Positions 25,577-34,251 of a stretch of 64,000 nt of DNA are shown piece by piece. Both the position numbers and the translations under genes were made by a program. Source of the DNA: Terriglobia bacterium. Its GTDB lineage: Bacteria; Acidobacteriota; Terriglobia; Terriglobales; Acidobacteriaceae. The stretch spans positions 20,105 through 84,104 of the forward strand of contig JAIQFA010000014.1 of the NCBI GenBank assembly GCA_020073525.1. Reading direction: 5' to 3'. Position 1 is the first letter of the stretch; each line of letters opens with the position of its first letter. Below the pieces are notes generated by a model. The model worked only from the letters and a program-made list of their open reading frames with translations. It was not told where the DNA came from and made no database searches.

Positions 25577-27619
25577 TCACGGCTTCTTTGTCCGTGCTGC
25601 GCTGGCTTCAATCAACTGCTGCACCGGCGCAACCACCATGAGGAGCAGATCAGCTTTGGGCGTCTTTGCACGCTCCATGAATGTGAGTTGTTGCGCTCTC
25701 CACGGCTCCGTGGAGGGTTCGGACTTGTCGATAGAATCGAGCGCCGACAGGCCGGCCGCTCCGAGAGCAGAAAGGTCTTCGGAAAGCGGTGTGAGTTCCT
25801 GCAGCAGAAAAGATTGTGCCAGAAGAGGACGGAGCCGGGCATCGTTATCGCGCCAAGCGGCGAGAAGGGCTCGAATCTCTTTTTCGGCTGCCTGGTTTGT
25901 ATAGGCGCTGGCGATATATGCCTGCACGGAATCGCGAAAACGCCGCGCCTGATCGCTCTCCGGACTGGCTATGTCCACTAGTCGGTTCAAGGGAGCTCGG
26001 AAGTCCAAAGCAGTCTTCAAGCTGTTCATCCGGGTGTAGTCCTTCACTGGCTCGACAAGTTCCGCAAGTGTGCGGAGCGCGGCAATGTCATCGGTTCCCG
26101 CCATGCGATACAACGCGGAAGTCATCGAGGATCTGTGCGTCAGGCCAAGCCATTCGAGACGCCAACTCAACTCGCCAAGTCTGGTGTACATCGAGCCGGG
26201 ATCTTGCACCTCGGGCGGAGACCACAGGCGTTCCGCAATCGCAGCATTGCGCGGCCAGATTCTGGAATCGATATTCTCGGGCGTAACCCACTCCGACCAT
26301 ATGCAAGCCTCGCCGCCAAGGATGCGACCCTTCCCCTCTGGGCTCAGCGATGCGGCCGCGCCGCTCATCGGGTCCACGGCATAGTGCCGCGCCGCCGGCC
26401 ACATGAGGTCGAGGTAATAACCGAAGGAGAGGAGGCCGCTGTAGCCTTGCTCGGCGGCGGTCGCCAACGACTGTTGCCCGCGCCAGGACTGCACGACTAC
26501 CGTCTTTGGCAAATCAGGGTGCAGCACTTCGTCCCATCCCATCATGATTTTGTGGTGCTTGCTCAAGATCTTCTGCAGACGTTGATTGAAGTAGGCTTGC
26601 AGATCCTGATTGGTCTTCATTCCGTGAGCGCGGATGAAGGCCTGAATTTTCGGATTCGCATCCCATTGATGGCCGCTGACCTCGTCTCCGCCAATATGAA
26701 AATAGTCATCCGGAAAGAGTTTAGTCATCTCCTCAATGAACTTGTCGATGAACTTGTACGTTTCCTCCCGCGTTGGGTCCATGATGGCATCGACGCCACC
26801 GGGGTCGAGCGGATAAGGCCCCGGCCCACTGGCCAGTTCCGGATACCCGGCAAACATCGAGCGGCTGTGGCCCGGCATTTCGAACTCAGGGACCACGCGG
26901 ATGCCCCGATCGTGCGCGTAGGCAATGAGGTCACGAATCTCGTCTTGCGTGTAGTACAGCCCGTCGGACCCAGCTTGCTGCAACTTGGGGAAACGCTTGC
27001 TTTCGACGCGGAAGCCTTCGTGGTCGTACAGGTGCCAATGCAGGACGTTCATCTTCACTGCGGCCATTCCATCGAGGTTGCGCTTGAGCACGTCCAGCGG
27101 AATGAAGTGTCGGCCAACGTCCACCAGCAGGCCACGCCAGGCGAACCGAGGCTGATCTTTGATCGTCATCGCAGGCACGGCAAATCCACTGGTGGTGGTT
27201 TCCATCAGTTGCAGGAAGGTCTGAAGGCCATGCAGGATGCCCAGAGGATTGGGTGCGGTGAGCTTCGCGCCTGACTTGCTGATTACGAGGTCATAAGACT
27301 CATCCTCACCAAGCCGTTGCACTTTCTCACTACCATGAGCGGCATGGATCAGCAGAGTCGGATTGGCCGAGTCGACAGGCTTCTGCTTGAGGAACATTCC
27401 TGTTTGGCGGGAGAGGTCGACAATGAACCTCTGTACTCCGCGTTCCAGCGTTGCATCCCTAAAACCCGTGATCGCAACAGAAAAAGACCGATCAACCTGC
27501 AATTGCCCAGCCCCAGGTTCGACGGAAGATGGCATGGGCATTAGGTTGAGGCCACGCTGAGGCTGTGCCACAGCAAAAGAGACGAGTAGGAGAGATGCGG
27601 TGATCAGGAGGATTCGCAT
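25577..27619 (-). CDS. Beta-N-acetylhexosaminidase, glycoside hydrolase family 20
   Basis: About 680 residues. Signal peptide (RILLITASLLLVSFAVAQ), a GH20b-type N-terminal domain (about 25-140), then the catalytic barrel from about residue 148 (RFAWRGLLVDVGRHFIPL). The catalytic Asp-Glu pair is in HIGGDEVSG, and the barrel has HWHLYDHEGFR and PEFEMPGHS. It removes terminal N-acetylglucosamine or N-acetylgalactosamine from chitin fragments or glycans, probably in the periplasm. ATG 27619 fits the signal peptide; the frame reaches 27670. A C-terminal helical extension of about 150 residues follows the barrel. Confidence 0.93.
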   Translation of the reverse strand: MRILLITASLLLVSFAVAQPQRGLNLMPMPSSVEPGAGQLQVDRSFSVAITGFRDATLERGVQRFIVDLSRQTGMFLKQKPVDSANPTLLIHAAHGSEKVQRLGEDESYDLVISKSGAKLTAPNPLGILHGLQTFLQLMETTTSGFAVPAMTIKDQPRFAWRGLLVDVGRHFIPLDVLKRNLDGMAAVKMNVLHWHLYDHEGFRVESKRFPKLQQAGSDGLYYTQDEIRDLIAYAHDRGIRVVPEFEMPGHSRSMFAGYPELASGPGPYPLDPGGVDAIMDPTREETYKFIDKFIEEMTKLFPDDYFHIGGDEVSGHQWDANPKIQAFIRAHGMKTNQDLQAYFNQRLQKILSKHHKIMMGWDEVLHPDLPKTVVVQSWRGQQSLATAAEQGYSGLLSFGYYLDLMWPAARHYAVDPMSGAAASLSPEGKGRILGGEACIWSEWVTPENIDSRIWPRNAAIAERLWSPPEVQDPGSMYTRLGELSWRLEWLGLTHRSSMTSALYRMAGTDDIAALRTLAELVEPVKDYTRMNSLKTALDFRAPLNRLVDIASPESDQARRFRDSVQAYIASAYTNQAAEKEIRALLAAWRDNDARLRPLLAQSFLLQELTPLSEDLSALGAAGLSALDSIDKSEPSTEPWRAQQLTFMERAKTPKADLLLMVVAPVQQLIEASAARTKKP

Positions 27620-27814
27620 AGCTTTCAGAAGTTGCGCGCTTCGAGAATGGAGCCACCCAGTGTAATGCACCGATCAGGCCGCGCCAAACGTCGAGAGAAC
27701 CGCAGAAGTTAGCCGAGTTGCCAGACGTTCCTGCAGTTCCGGTCGCGTCCTCTCCAAAGTAACTGGAGCCCTCGTCGGGAAGGGCGCACCATAGTGGGTT
27801 GGAGGTTCCGCTCA

Positions 27815-28585
27815 GTGGCCCGAATGCCTCGGTGTGTACTCGCTCTCGCGGTCGTAATCGGTTGCAGTCTGCTTAACGCGCAGTCCGCTCCGTCGGTCAC
27901 GGTCAGCCCGACCTCGGTCACTATGCTGGTGGGCGAGAGCCGTCGGTTTCGCGCGGTGGATGGCAGCGGACACCCTCTGCGCAACGTAGATTGGATGGCA
28001 TCTCAGTCGGGCATCGTCGAAGTTTCGTCTGAGGACGAGGTCGTGGTGACCGCTCAGCAGGTCGGCAAAGTGACCCTGATGGCACACACCAGCACGGGTT
28101 CGGCTAATGCCCACATTGAAGTGGTTGGAGGCGGCCCCCTATCGCAGGGCACGGTGATCTGGAGTTCGGGAGATATGCCCGGATGTCGTTCGACAAAGAT
28201 CATGCCGGCAGTGCCGGTTGCGAACGGTCCGGATGTCTTTGAAGAGAGCCAGTGCGCCGACGGGACTTATATCCGTGCCTATACGTCCGATGGGATACTG
28301 CTGTGGCGGCGGAAGATTGCTTCGAATGGGGCGTCGCCGGCCAAACCGGCGGAAGTGTCGAATTCATCGAATCCCTTCGATACCCGCGCCGGGTCCATCT
28401 GCGATTCTGTTTCTGTTGGCATGAAGCAAGACGCCGTCATAGAACTATTGAAGGCCCGTAATCTCGGCGTGCCCACGACCGGTCAAAAGACTTGGATTAT
28501 CGAAGAAGACAGCGCCCAATGTAAGCTGTGGTTCGACACTACTTCAGGTGTGGTGAAGAAACGTAAGACGCTGACTACTGAATAG
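27815..28585 (+). CDS. Secreted protein with bacterial Ig-like (BIG2) domain
   Basis: About 256 residues. After a signal peptide (VLALAVVIGCSLLNAQ) comes a BIG2-type domain at about 25-105: VTVSPTSVTMLVGESRRF, then DWMASQSGIVEVSSE and VTLMAHTSTGSA. The C-terminal 60 residues (SVSVGMKQDAVIELLKARN) resemble the SmpA/OmlA-like fold seen in BamE-type proteins. GGAGG at 27801-27805 is nine bases before GTG 27815, favouring that start over GTG 27794 or ATG 27824. Role unknown; probably envelope-associated. Confidence 0.7.
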   Translation: MARMPRCVLALAVVIGCSLLNAQSAPSVTVSPTSVTMLVGESRRFRAVDGSGHPLRNVDWMASQSGIVEVSSEDEVVVTAQQVGKVTLMAHTSTGSANAHIEVVGGGPLSQGTVIWSSGDMPGCRSTKIMPAVPVANGPDVFEESQCADGTYIRAYTSDGILLWRRKIASNGASPAKPAEVSNSSNPFDTRAGSICDSVSVGMKQDAVIELLKARNLGVPTTGQKTWIIEEDSAQCKLWFDTTSGVVKKRKTLTTE

Positions 28586-28719
28586 AGATCGAATTCTATT
28601 TGCCGTCTCTGCGATTTGCAGGCTGCTCGACATGGCCGGGAGTGCCGCCTGTGACCCTGTCCTTCTATTCCCAATTTTCCCGGAATCCTGCTACCTTCAA
28701 GTGACCCTGCGATCCGCGC

Positions 28720-28744
28720 GAGACGCGGCAAGCCGCGTCTGTAC
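28720..28744. repeat. Single family A palindrome
   Basis: GAGACGCGGCAAGCCGCGTC followed by TGTAC; one base differs from the consensus CTCTAC end. It is immediately upstream of the gene at 28757 and occupies its leader. Confidence 0.8.
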
Positions 28745-28756
28745 GGGAAATTTGGG

Positions 28757-29377
28757 ATGACCAACGCCGACACCTGGGGCCTGACCCCTGCGGAACTCCG
28801 CAAACTGCGCTCGCTGAAGACCCCGTATGGCATTCAGCGGCTGCTTGACGACATGCCGTACCACTTGGCGGATAGCGCCTGGTCCCCGCGACGAGTGCTG
28901 CGGGAAAATACCTCGCATTGTTACGAAGGAGCGTTGTTTGCGGCGGCTGCTCTGCGCGCCAACGGATATCCTCCGCTGATTCTCGATCTGGAAGCCGAGC
29001 ATGACACCGATCACGTGATTGCCATTTACCGCGTCGATGGACACTGGGGTGCGGTGGCCAAATCGAACTACACCGGGTGCCGCTATCGCGAACCGGTGTA
29101 TCGTTCGCTGCGTGAACTGGCTCTCAGCTTTTTCGATGTGTACTTTAATCTGCGAGGAGAGCGAACGCTGCGGACCTTTTCGCGGCCGGTGCACATGGGG
29201 CGCTTCGATTCTCTGCAGTGGATGGCCACGGAACAGCCGGTGTGGTTTGTGGCGGAGTATTTGCTGACGATTTCGCATACGCCGCTGATTTCGGGAGCTC
29301 AGGTGAAACGACTCCATCGACTGGATGGGCGGTCGTTTCGGGCGGGGTGTCTGGAGCGGGCGGACAAAAAGCATTAA
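28757..29377 (+). CDS. Transglutaminase-like cysteine protein of unknown function
   Basis: 206 residues without a signal peptide. A cysteine in ENTSHCYEGALFAAAAL (about residue 55) followed by DLEAEHDTDHVIAIY (about 75-90) and GHWGAVAKSNY matches the Cys-His-Asp arrangement of transglutaminase-like or papain-like folds. The enzymatic role is not known. GTAGAGAC-type repeats replace a normal leader. The gene is followed by a short CACGGGGGGCACAGAGG tract and another secreted-protein gene. Confidence 0.6.
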   Translation: MTNADTWGLTPAELRKLRSLKTPYGIQRLLDDMPYHLADSAWSPRRVLRENTSHCYEGALFAAAALRANGYPPLILDLEAEHDTDHVIAIYRVDGHWGAVAKSNYTGCRYREPVYRSLRELALSFFDVYFNLRGERTLRTFSRPVHMGRFDSLQWMATEQPVWFVAEYLLTISHTPLISGAQVKRLHRLDGRSFRAGCLERADKKH

Positions 29378-29414
29378 CCACGGGGGGCACAGAGGCCTTC
29401 GTGAGGAACTGCCA

Positions 29415-30383
29415 GTGAGGCTGCTTCGTAGATTTGTCATGCGTTTTTGTAGTGGCATAATTTTCGCGGGCGTTCTGCTGACGGGCTTTGCCTTTGCTCA
29501 GGATTCCACTTCCGCTTCAACTTCACCTCTTGCGTCGACAGCCGCAACGCCTGTTTCTCCATCCATCGAGCTGAAACCGGATGCTTCCGGTACGGTTCCT
29601 CCCGAGCAGATACGAGAACTTCTGCGCCGGGCCGAAGAAAAGGACGTGGAAAACGACAAGCGGCAACGCGACTACACCTACATCGAGCGCGAGGAGCGGC
29701 ACCACCTCGACGGTCATGGCGGGGTGAAGAAGACTGAGTCCCGGACCTCGGAGATCCTGGAGATTTATGGCGAGCCCGTCCAGCGGCTGACAGCCAAGAA
29801 CGACAAGCCGTTGTCATCCGACGAGGCGAAGAAGGAAGACGAAAAGATTCAGAAGATCATCGACAAACGCAAGAACGAATCGGATGGGGACCGCCGCAAA
29901 CGCCTGGAGAAGGAAGAGAAGGGGCACGAAGAGGATCGCAAGTTTGTTTTAGAGATTGCCGATGCGTTCAACTTCCGGCTGAGCGGATCCGAAGTCGTTG
30001 ACGGGCACGATACATGGATGCTGGAAGGCGAACCTCGGCCGGGCTACGAACCGAAAAACCGCGACGCCAAGATACTCAGCAAATTCAAGGGCCGCGTGTG
30101 GATCGATAAGGCTGAGGCGCAATGGGTGAAGCTCGACATCACGGCCATCGACACCATATCGGTCGGCTTCGTGCTTGCGAGAATCCACAAGGGCACGCGA
30201 GTGGTTGTCGAGATGACTCGTGTCAATGATGAGGTCTGGCTGCCAAGACACGTGCAGTTCCATATCGACTTGCGTCTTGCCCTGCTCAAGAACTACAACG
30301 AAGATGTCGAACAAACATTCCGCGACTACAAGAAATTCCGGACGGATAGCAGGATCACCGTCATTGGCGAGCCGCAAGAGTGA
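29415..30383 (+). CDS. Secreted protein, outer-membrane lipoprotein-sorting-like
   Basis: About 322 residues. Signal peptide RFCSGIIFAGVLLTGFAFAQ, then a disordered Ser/Thr/Ala/Pro stretch, a long charged helical part (EDEKIQKIIDKRKN to KGHEEDRKF, about 130-175) and a beta-rich C-terminus (LEGEPRPGYEP, FKGRVWIDKAEAQWVKLDI) that resembles the LolA-like half-barrel seen in sorting-type proteins. The role is unknown. GTG 29415 has GAGGAA eight bases before it; ATG 29439 is the alternative and lacks a ribosome binding site. Confidence 0.6.
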   Translation: MRLLRRFVMRFCSGIIFAGVLLTGFAFAQDSTSASTSPLASTAATPVSPSIELKPDASGTVPPEQIRELLRRAEEKDVENDKRQRDYTYIEREERHHLDGHGGVKKTESRTSEILEIYGEPVQRLTAKNDKPLSSDEAKKEDEKIQKIIDKRKNESDGDRRKRLEKEEKGHEEDRKFVLEIADAFNFRLSGSEVVDGHDTWMLEGEPRPGYEPKNRDAKILSKFKGRVWIDKAEAQWVKLDITAIDTISVGFVLARIHKGTRVVVEMTRVNDEVWLPRHVQFHIDLRLALLKNYNEDVEQTFRDYKKFRTDSRITVIGEPQE

Positions 30384-30863
30384 GCTGCGAGCTACGAGCT
30401 GCGCGCGAACCGATGCCTGGTTGCTAGGAGCCCGTAGTCATTTCGCAAGAAAAAAATGCCATCGCCAAGCGCAGTTTGTGACCATCGCGTATGAACTTCG
30501 CATGTTTGTTTTCAATGATCTGCGCGCCTGTCCAAGTACTTCCGTACCGTCTCTAGTACCTTAGTTACGCCAACAGCGGTGACTGGCACCCTACCTGCAT
30601 GAAGAATACTACCTGTAGCATCGCACAGAATAATATATACAACCTATAGATATAAGCTGCAAGTCCACTTTTTGCCGATTCCAGAAAAACCCCATAAAAC
30701 CCAACAAAACCGGGAGATTCACGTGGAGAGGCCCTCGCTTCCGGTTGAGATATGCTCAGCACACCAAAATACACTCGAACGCATTTGGATCGAGGACTTG
30801 GTTCTTCCAATTTCCGCAGCGCTGCCGGAAAGAAAAGGCGGCCTGAGAACTGGGAGAAAGGGA
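30384..30863. other. Long leader and promoter region of the pil operon
   Basis: No convincing gene. It begins with a small AGCTGCGAGCTACGAGCTGC repeat (30383-30403). A GG-N10-GC sigma-54-like site is at 30585-30600, and 30625-30660 is AT-rich (AATAATATATAC, CTATAGATATAAG). From about 30665 the sequence is open in the frame of the HTH gene but has no ribosome binding site, so I treat it as a leader of roughly 250 bases. Confidence 0.45.
30585..30600 (+). promoter_or_regulatory. Possible sigma-54 promoter upstream of the pil operon
   Basis: TGGCACCCTACCTGCA matches the sigma-54 consensus TGGCACG-N4-TTGCA at TGGCAC and TGCA, with the invariant GG and GC separated by ten bases. Type IV pilus genes are under sigma-54 control in several bacteria. 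Transcription would begin near 30612. Confidence 0.4.
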
Positions 30864-31106
30864 ATGCTAATGGCCGACTCGCGAGAAGTGATGAACATTC
30901 GTCAAGCTTCGCAGTATCTGGGAGTGAGTCCGGACACTTTGTACAAGTACGTGAACGAGCAAGAAATTCCTGCGTTCAAGTTGGGCAATCGCTGGCGCTT
31001 CAAGAAATCGAAGCTGGATCAGTGGATGGAAGAGAAGTCGATGGAAACGGAACCGCAGGGCAAGAAGAAAGTCAAGGCGGCGGGAAAAGCTGCCGGAACT
31101 CCGTAA
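30864..31106 (+). CDS. Excisionase-type helix-turn-helix DNA-binding protein
   Basis: 80 residues from ATG 30864 (or ATG 30870); GGAGAAAGGGA precedes both. A MerR-like winged helix is seen in MNIRQASQYLGVSPDTLYKY and IPAFKLGNRWRFKKSKLDQWM, the pattern of excisionase/BldC family proteins, followed by a Lys-rich tail (GKKKVKAAGKAAG). It is the first gene before pilM, 29 bases upstream, so it likely belongs to the same operon and could regulate it. No phage or integrase gene is nearby, so excision is not implied. Confidence 0.8.
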   Translation: MLMADSREVMNIRQASQYLGVSPDTLYKYVNEQEIPAFKLGNRWRFKKSKLDQWMEEKSMETEPQGKKKVKAAGKAAGTP

Positions 31107-31135
31107 GCGAACTTCGTTAAGAGAAGGGCGGGCAC

Positions 31136-32191
31136 ATGTTTGGAATGGGATCGAAAACGATAGTGGGTCTGGATGTGGGCTCTTCGAGCATCAAGGCCGT
31201 CGAGCTCAGGAAGACACGCGCTGGAATCGAAGTGGCACACCTCGGGCTGGAGCCGATTGCTCCGGACATTGTGGTGGACTCGATGATCGTCGACTCAGGC
31301 ACGGTTTCGGCTGCCATCGCCAAGCTGTTCACCGACACTGCGATCAAATCGAAAGCGGTGGCCACGGCGGTCAGCGGGCACTCGGTGATCGTGAAAAAAA
31401 TCTCGCTGCCCTCGATGAGCGATCAGGAACTGGCCGAGACCATCCAGAAGGAAGCCGCGCAGCACATCCCGTTCGATCTGGCGGATGTGAACCTCGACTA
31501 CCAGATTCTTTCCGACGACGCGACCAGCCCGCAGATGGATGTACTGCTGGTGGCGGTGAAGAAAGACAAGATCCTGAACTACACCAACGTACTCTCGATG
31601 GCGGGCAAGACTCCGGCTATTGTGGACATCGATGCGCTCGCTTTGCAGAACTGCTACGAGTTCAATTACGAGCCCGCGCCGACGCAGGTGGTGGCATTGC
31701 TCAACCTGGGTGCGAGCGTGATGAACATCAACATCGTCAAGGGCACTACGCCGCTGTTTCCGCGCGACGTTTCGGTGGGCGGACATCAGTACACCGATTC
31801 GCTGCAGAAGGAACTGGATCTCAGCTTCGATGACGCGGAGTCGCTGAAGCTGGGGCACAAGGTGGGCACGGTGCACGACGACGCGAAGACGCCGATCCTG
31901 CAGCAGGTGACAGAAATTATCGTGCTCGAGATTCAGAAGACGTTCGACTTCTTCCGCGCCAGCGCGGCGGGCGAGCACATCGAGAAGATTTACCTGGCCG
32001 GAGGTTCGGCCAAGGTTCCGGGACTGGTGGAAGCGTTGCGCCAGGAATTCTCGATGCCGGTCGAGTTGTTCAACCCGTTTCAGAAAGTACTGGCTCCGGC
32101 GGAAGGCGTCGGGGCAGAGCTGGTCGAACAGAACGCCGGCCAGTTGGCAGTGGCCGTGGGTTTGGCCCTGAGGAGCTTTGAAAAGCTATGA
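31136..32191 (+). CDS. pilM: Type IV pilus assembly protein PilM
   Basis: 351 residues, actin-like ATPase fold. GLDVGSSSIKAVEL (about 10-23) is the phosphate-1 motif, NLGASVMNINI the second, and LAGGSAKVPGL the adenosine motif. PilM forms a cytoplasmic ring and binds the N-terminal tail of PilN. Its stop codon overlaps the pilN start (ATGA), so the genes are translationally coupled. Confidence 0.95.
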   Translation: MFGMGSKTIVGLDVGSSSIKAVELRKTRAGIEVAHLGLEPIAPDIVVDSMIVDSGTVSAAIAKLFTDTAIKSKAVATAVSGHSVIVKKISLPSMSDQELAETIQKEAAQHIPFDLADVNLDYQILSDDATSPQMDVLLVAVKKDKILNYTNVLSMAGKTPAIVDIDALALQNCYEFNYEPAPTQVVALLNLGASVMNINIVKGTTPLFPRDVSVGGHQYTDSLQKELDLSFDDAESLKLGHKVGTVHDDAKTPILQQVTEIIVLEIQKTFDFFRASAAGEHIEKIYLAGGSAKVPGLVEALRQEFSMPVELFNPFQKVLAPAEGVGAELVEQNAGQLAVAVGLALRSFEKL

Positions 32192-32775
32192 TCCGAATCA
32201 ATCTGCTGGGCGGTGCGAAACCGAAAGGCAAAAAAGGTCCTGCGATCAGCATGCCGAGCTTCGAGTTCGGCAACATGGGTGGGCCGCTGGTCCAGGTGAC
32301 CGCCGTGTTGCTAATCGCGGGAGCGGTCAACTACGGCTACTGGTACCAGCTCGATCGGGAAAAGAAATCGATCGAGGTGCAAATGCGGCTAGCGGAGCAG
32401 AAGAACCGCGAACTGGCCGACATCAAGGTGCGGTACATGGAGCGGCAGAAGCAGGCCGAGGCCTACAAGCGGCGGGTGGATGTGATCGACCAGCTGCGCG
32501 CCAACCAAACCGGCCCGGTCAGTCTGCTTTCAATGATCGGCGATACGGTGAACAGCACCGAGGCGGTCTGGTTGAACAGCATGCAGGACCAAGGCGCGAG
32601 TGTCGCGATCGACGGCACGGCGCTGAGCAGCGATGCAGTGGCCAACCTGATTTCCAACCTGCAGAAGACGGGTTTCTTCCGCAACATCGAGATTAAGGAA
32701 AGCTACCAGGACGAACGGGTGAAGGATATGCAGGCGTTTCAATTTACGTTGACCTGCGAAAAGGCGAAGTCGTAA
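32188..32775 (+). CDS. pilN: Type IV pilus assembly protein PilN
   Basis: 195 residues. It begins MIRINLLGG, the conserved PilM-binding peptide, then one membrane helix (LVQVTAVLLIAGAVNYGYWY, about 31-50), a coiled coil and a periplasmic ferredoxin-like domain. It forms the inner-membrane alignment complex with PilM and PilO. A GPAISMPSFEFGNMG spacer lengthens the cytoplasmic tail slightly. Confidence 0.93.
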   Translation: MIRINLLGGAKPKGKKGPAISMPSFEFGNMGGPLVQVTAVLLIAGAVNYGYWYQLDREKKSIEVQMRLAEQKNRELADIKVRYMERQKQAEAYKRRVDVIDQLRANQTGPVSLLSMIGDTVNSTEAVWLNSMQDQGASVAIDGTALSSDAVANLISNLQKTGFFRNIEIKESYQDERVKDMQAFQFTLTCEKAKS

Positions 32776-32789
32776 AGGCGGAACCGACT

Positions 32790-33422
32790 ATGAATCTTGG
32801 CGAATTAACAGGCGTGAAATTGCTGGGAGTGCTGGTGCTGGTGGCGATGCTGGCCACGGGCGGCCTTTACTACACGGTCTATAAATCGCAGCGCGATCAG
32901 AACGATGCGGCAAAGATCAAGCTGCAGGCCAAAATGCGCGAGAACGCGGAACTCGAAGCCTACCGGCCGAAACTGGCCGACATCGAGCGCCAACTTGCCA
33001 GCTTGAAGCAGCAGCTCGAAATCGAGCGGCGCATCGTGCCCGATGAAAAAGAAGTGGACAACTTCATGCGCCTGGTGAGCGGAGAAGCGCGCAAGTCGGG
33101 AGTCGAAATCCGGCGCTATACGGCCAAGCCCTATGCCAACAAAGAGTTCTACACCGAGGTGCCGTTCGAAGTGGAGTTCGACGGTCCGTACTACTCGATG
33201 CTGGGATTCTTCGACCGGTTGGGCAAAGTGGAGCGGATCGTCAACGTTTCGAACCTGCTGGTGGCTTCGACGCGCGCTCCAACCGCCGCGAAGGCGAAGC
33301 ATATCTACCAGTACGCGGCCAACGAGAGCGTTGTGGCCACGTGTTTAACCACCACGTATTTCAGTCATGACCTGGATCCGGCGGCGCCGGCCAGCAAGCC
33401 CGGACCACCGGTGAAGAAATAG
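32790..33422 (+). CDS. pilO: Type IV pilus assembly protein PilO
   Basis: 210 residues. One membrane helix (GVLVLVAMLATGGLYYTVY, about 14-32), a coiled coil (LADIERQLASLKQQLEIE) and a periplasmic domain with FFDRLGKVERIVNVSNL typical of PilO. It pairs with PilN. The C-terminal ALDLPAAPASKP-like proline tail is poorly conserved. It follows pilN by 14 bases and precedes the pilP-like gene by ten. Confidence 0.93.
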   Translation: MNLGELTGVKLLGVLVLVAMLATGGLYYTVYKSQRDQNDAAKIKLQAKMRENAELEAYRPKLADIERQLASLKQQLEIERRIVPDEKEVDNFMRLVSGEARKSGVEIRRYTAKPYANKEFYTEVPFEVEFDGPYYSMLGFFDRLGKVERIVNVSNLLVASTRAPTAAKAKHIYQYAANESVVATCLTTTYFSHDLDPAAPASKPGPPVKK

Positions 33423-33432
33423 GAGGGACAGG

Positions 33433-34185
33433 ATGAAGCCGACGGTGACAATTCTCGTTTGCGTACTGGCCGCGGGCTTGGCCTCGGCCCAGAGTCCCAG
33501 CATTATTCAGAACACGCGCGCCACCATGCAAGGTGTTAGCAACAATGCCACGGCTGCTTCGAATGAGGCTCTGGGCATTCGTTCCACAACCCCGGCGGCG
33601 GCGAGCGCCACCCATGCTCCGGCGAAATCGAGCGGAGCCGCGGTGGCGACGTCGGCGAAGTCTTCCGCGGGAAGTTCGGCGAGCGCGAAAAAAAAGGTTG
33701 CGAAGCGGGCTCCGGCAATCGCGGTCAAGCACAGCGCGCCGAAGCCAGCCGTTGTGGCTCCTAAGAACGTTGCGCCAGCGTTAGCGGCTGCGGCAGGCGA
33801 CTCCGGAAGCGGAGAAGCCGAGAACGTGGCGACAGAGCAGCAGGTTGCTCCGGACAGCAAGGCGGCCGCGAACGGACGACGGGATCCTTTTATCAGTCCG
33901 GTGGTGAGTCATTCCGGCGGTTCGGGTTGCAACACCGGCAAGAAGTGCCTGGAGATCGGCACCATCAATCTGCGCGGCGTGGTGCACGCCGAAAGCGGCT
34001 TCATCGCCGTGGTCAGCAACGGTCTGAATAAGGCTTATTTTCTGCGGGAGAACGATCCGGTATTCAACGGTTACGTGGTGAAAATCACGGGCGACTCCAT
34101 CGTTTTCCAGGAAACACTGCAAGACCGGTTGGGCAAGAGCTTTACGCGGGAAGTGGTGAAGAAGATTACGACTCCGGCAGTTTAG
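33433..34185 (+). CDS. pilP: PilP-like periplasmic pilus assembly protein
   Basis: 250 residues. A signal peptide (TVTILVCVLAAGLASAQ) lacks the lipobox cysteine of classic PilP lipoproteins. A long low-complexity stretch rich in A, K, S and P spans about 50-145. The conserved part begins at GRRDPFISP near 155 and continues EIGTINLRGVV, the beta-domain that binds the secretin PilQ. A Cys pair (GCNTGKKC) is present. Its position between pilO and pilQ supports the name. Confidence 0.85.
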   Translation: MKPTVTILVCVLAAGLASAQSPSIIQNTRATMQGVSNNATAASNEALGIRSTTPAAASATHAPAKSSGAAVATSAKSSAGSSASAKKKVAKRAPAIAVKHSAPKPAVVAPKNVAPALAAAAGDSGSGEAENVATEQQVAPDSKAAANGRRDPFISPVVSHSGGSGCNTGKKCLEIGTINLRGVVHAESGFIAVVSNGLNKAYFLRENDPVFNGYVVKITGDSIVFQETLQDRLGKSFTREVVKKITTPAV

Positions 34186-34251
34186 GCCTGGAGATAAAGA
34201 TTTCGAAGAAGCACATGGGGGCGAAACGGCCTCGCATGGGGAGATAGGGAA

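Noticed and set aside
26135..27274. A 379-residue plus-strand open frame.
   Set aside because: Antisense to the GH20 hexosaminidase, whose catalytic motifs are unambiguous.
30672..30863. A longer version of the HTH protein starting at 30672.
   Set aside because: No ribosome binding site there; the added 64 residues have no conserved content, and ATG 30864 has a good one.
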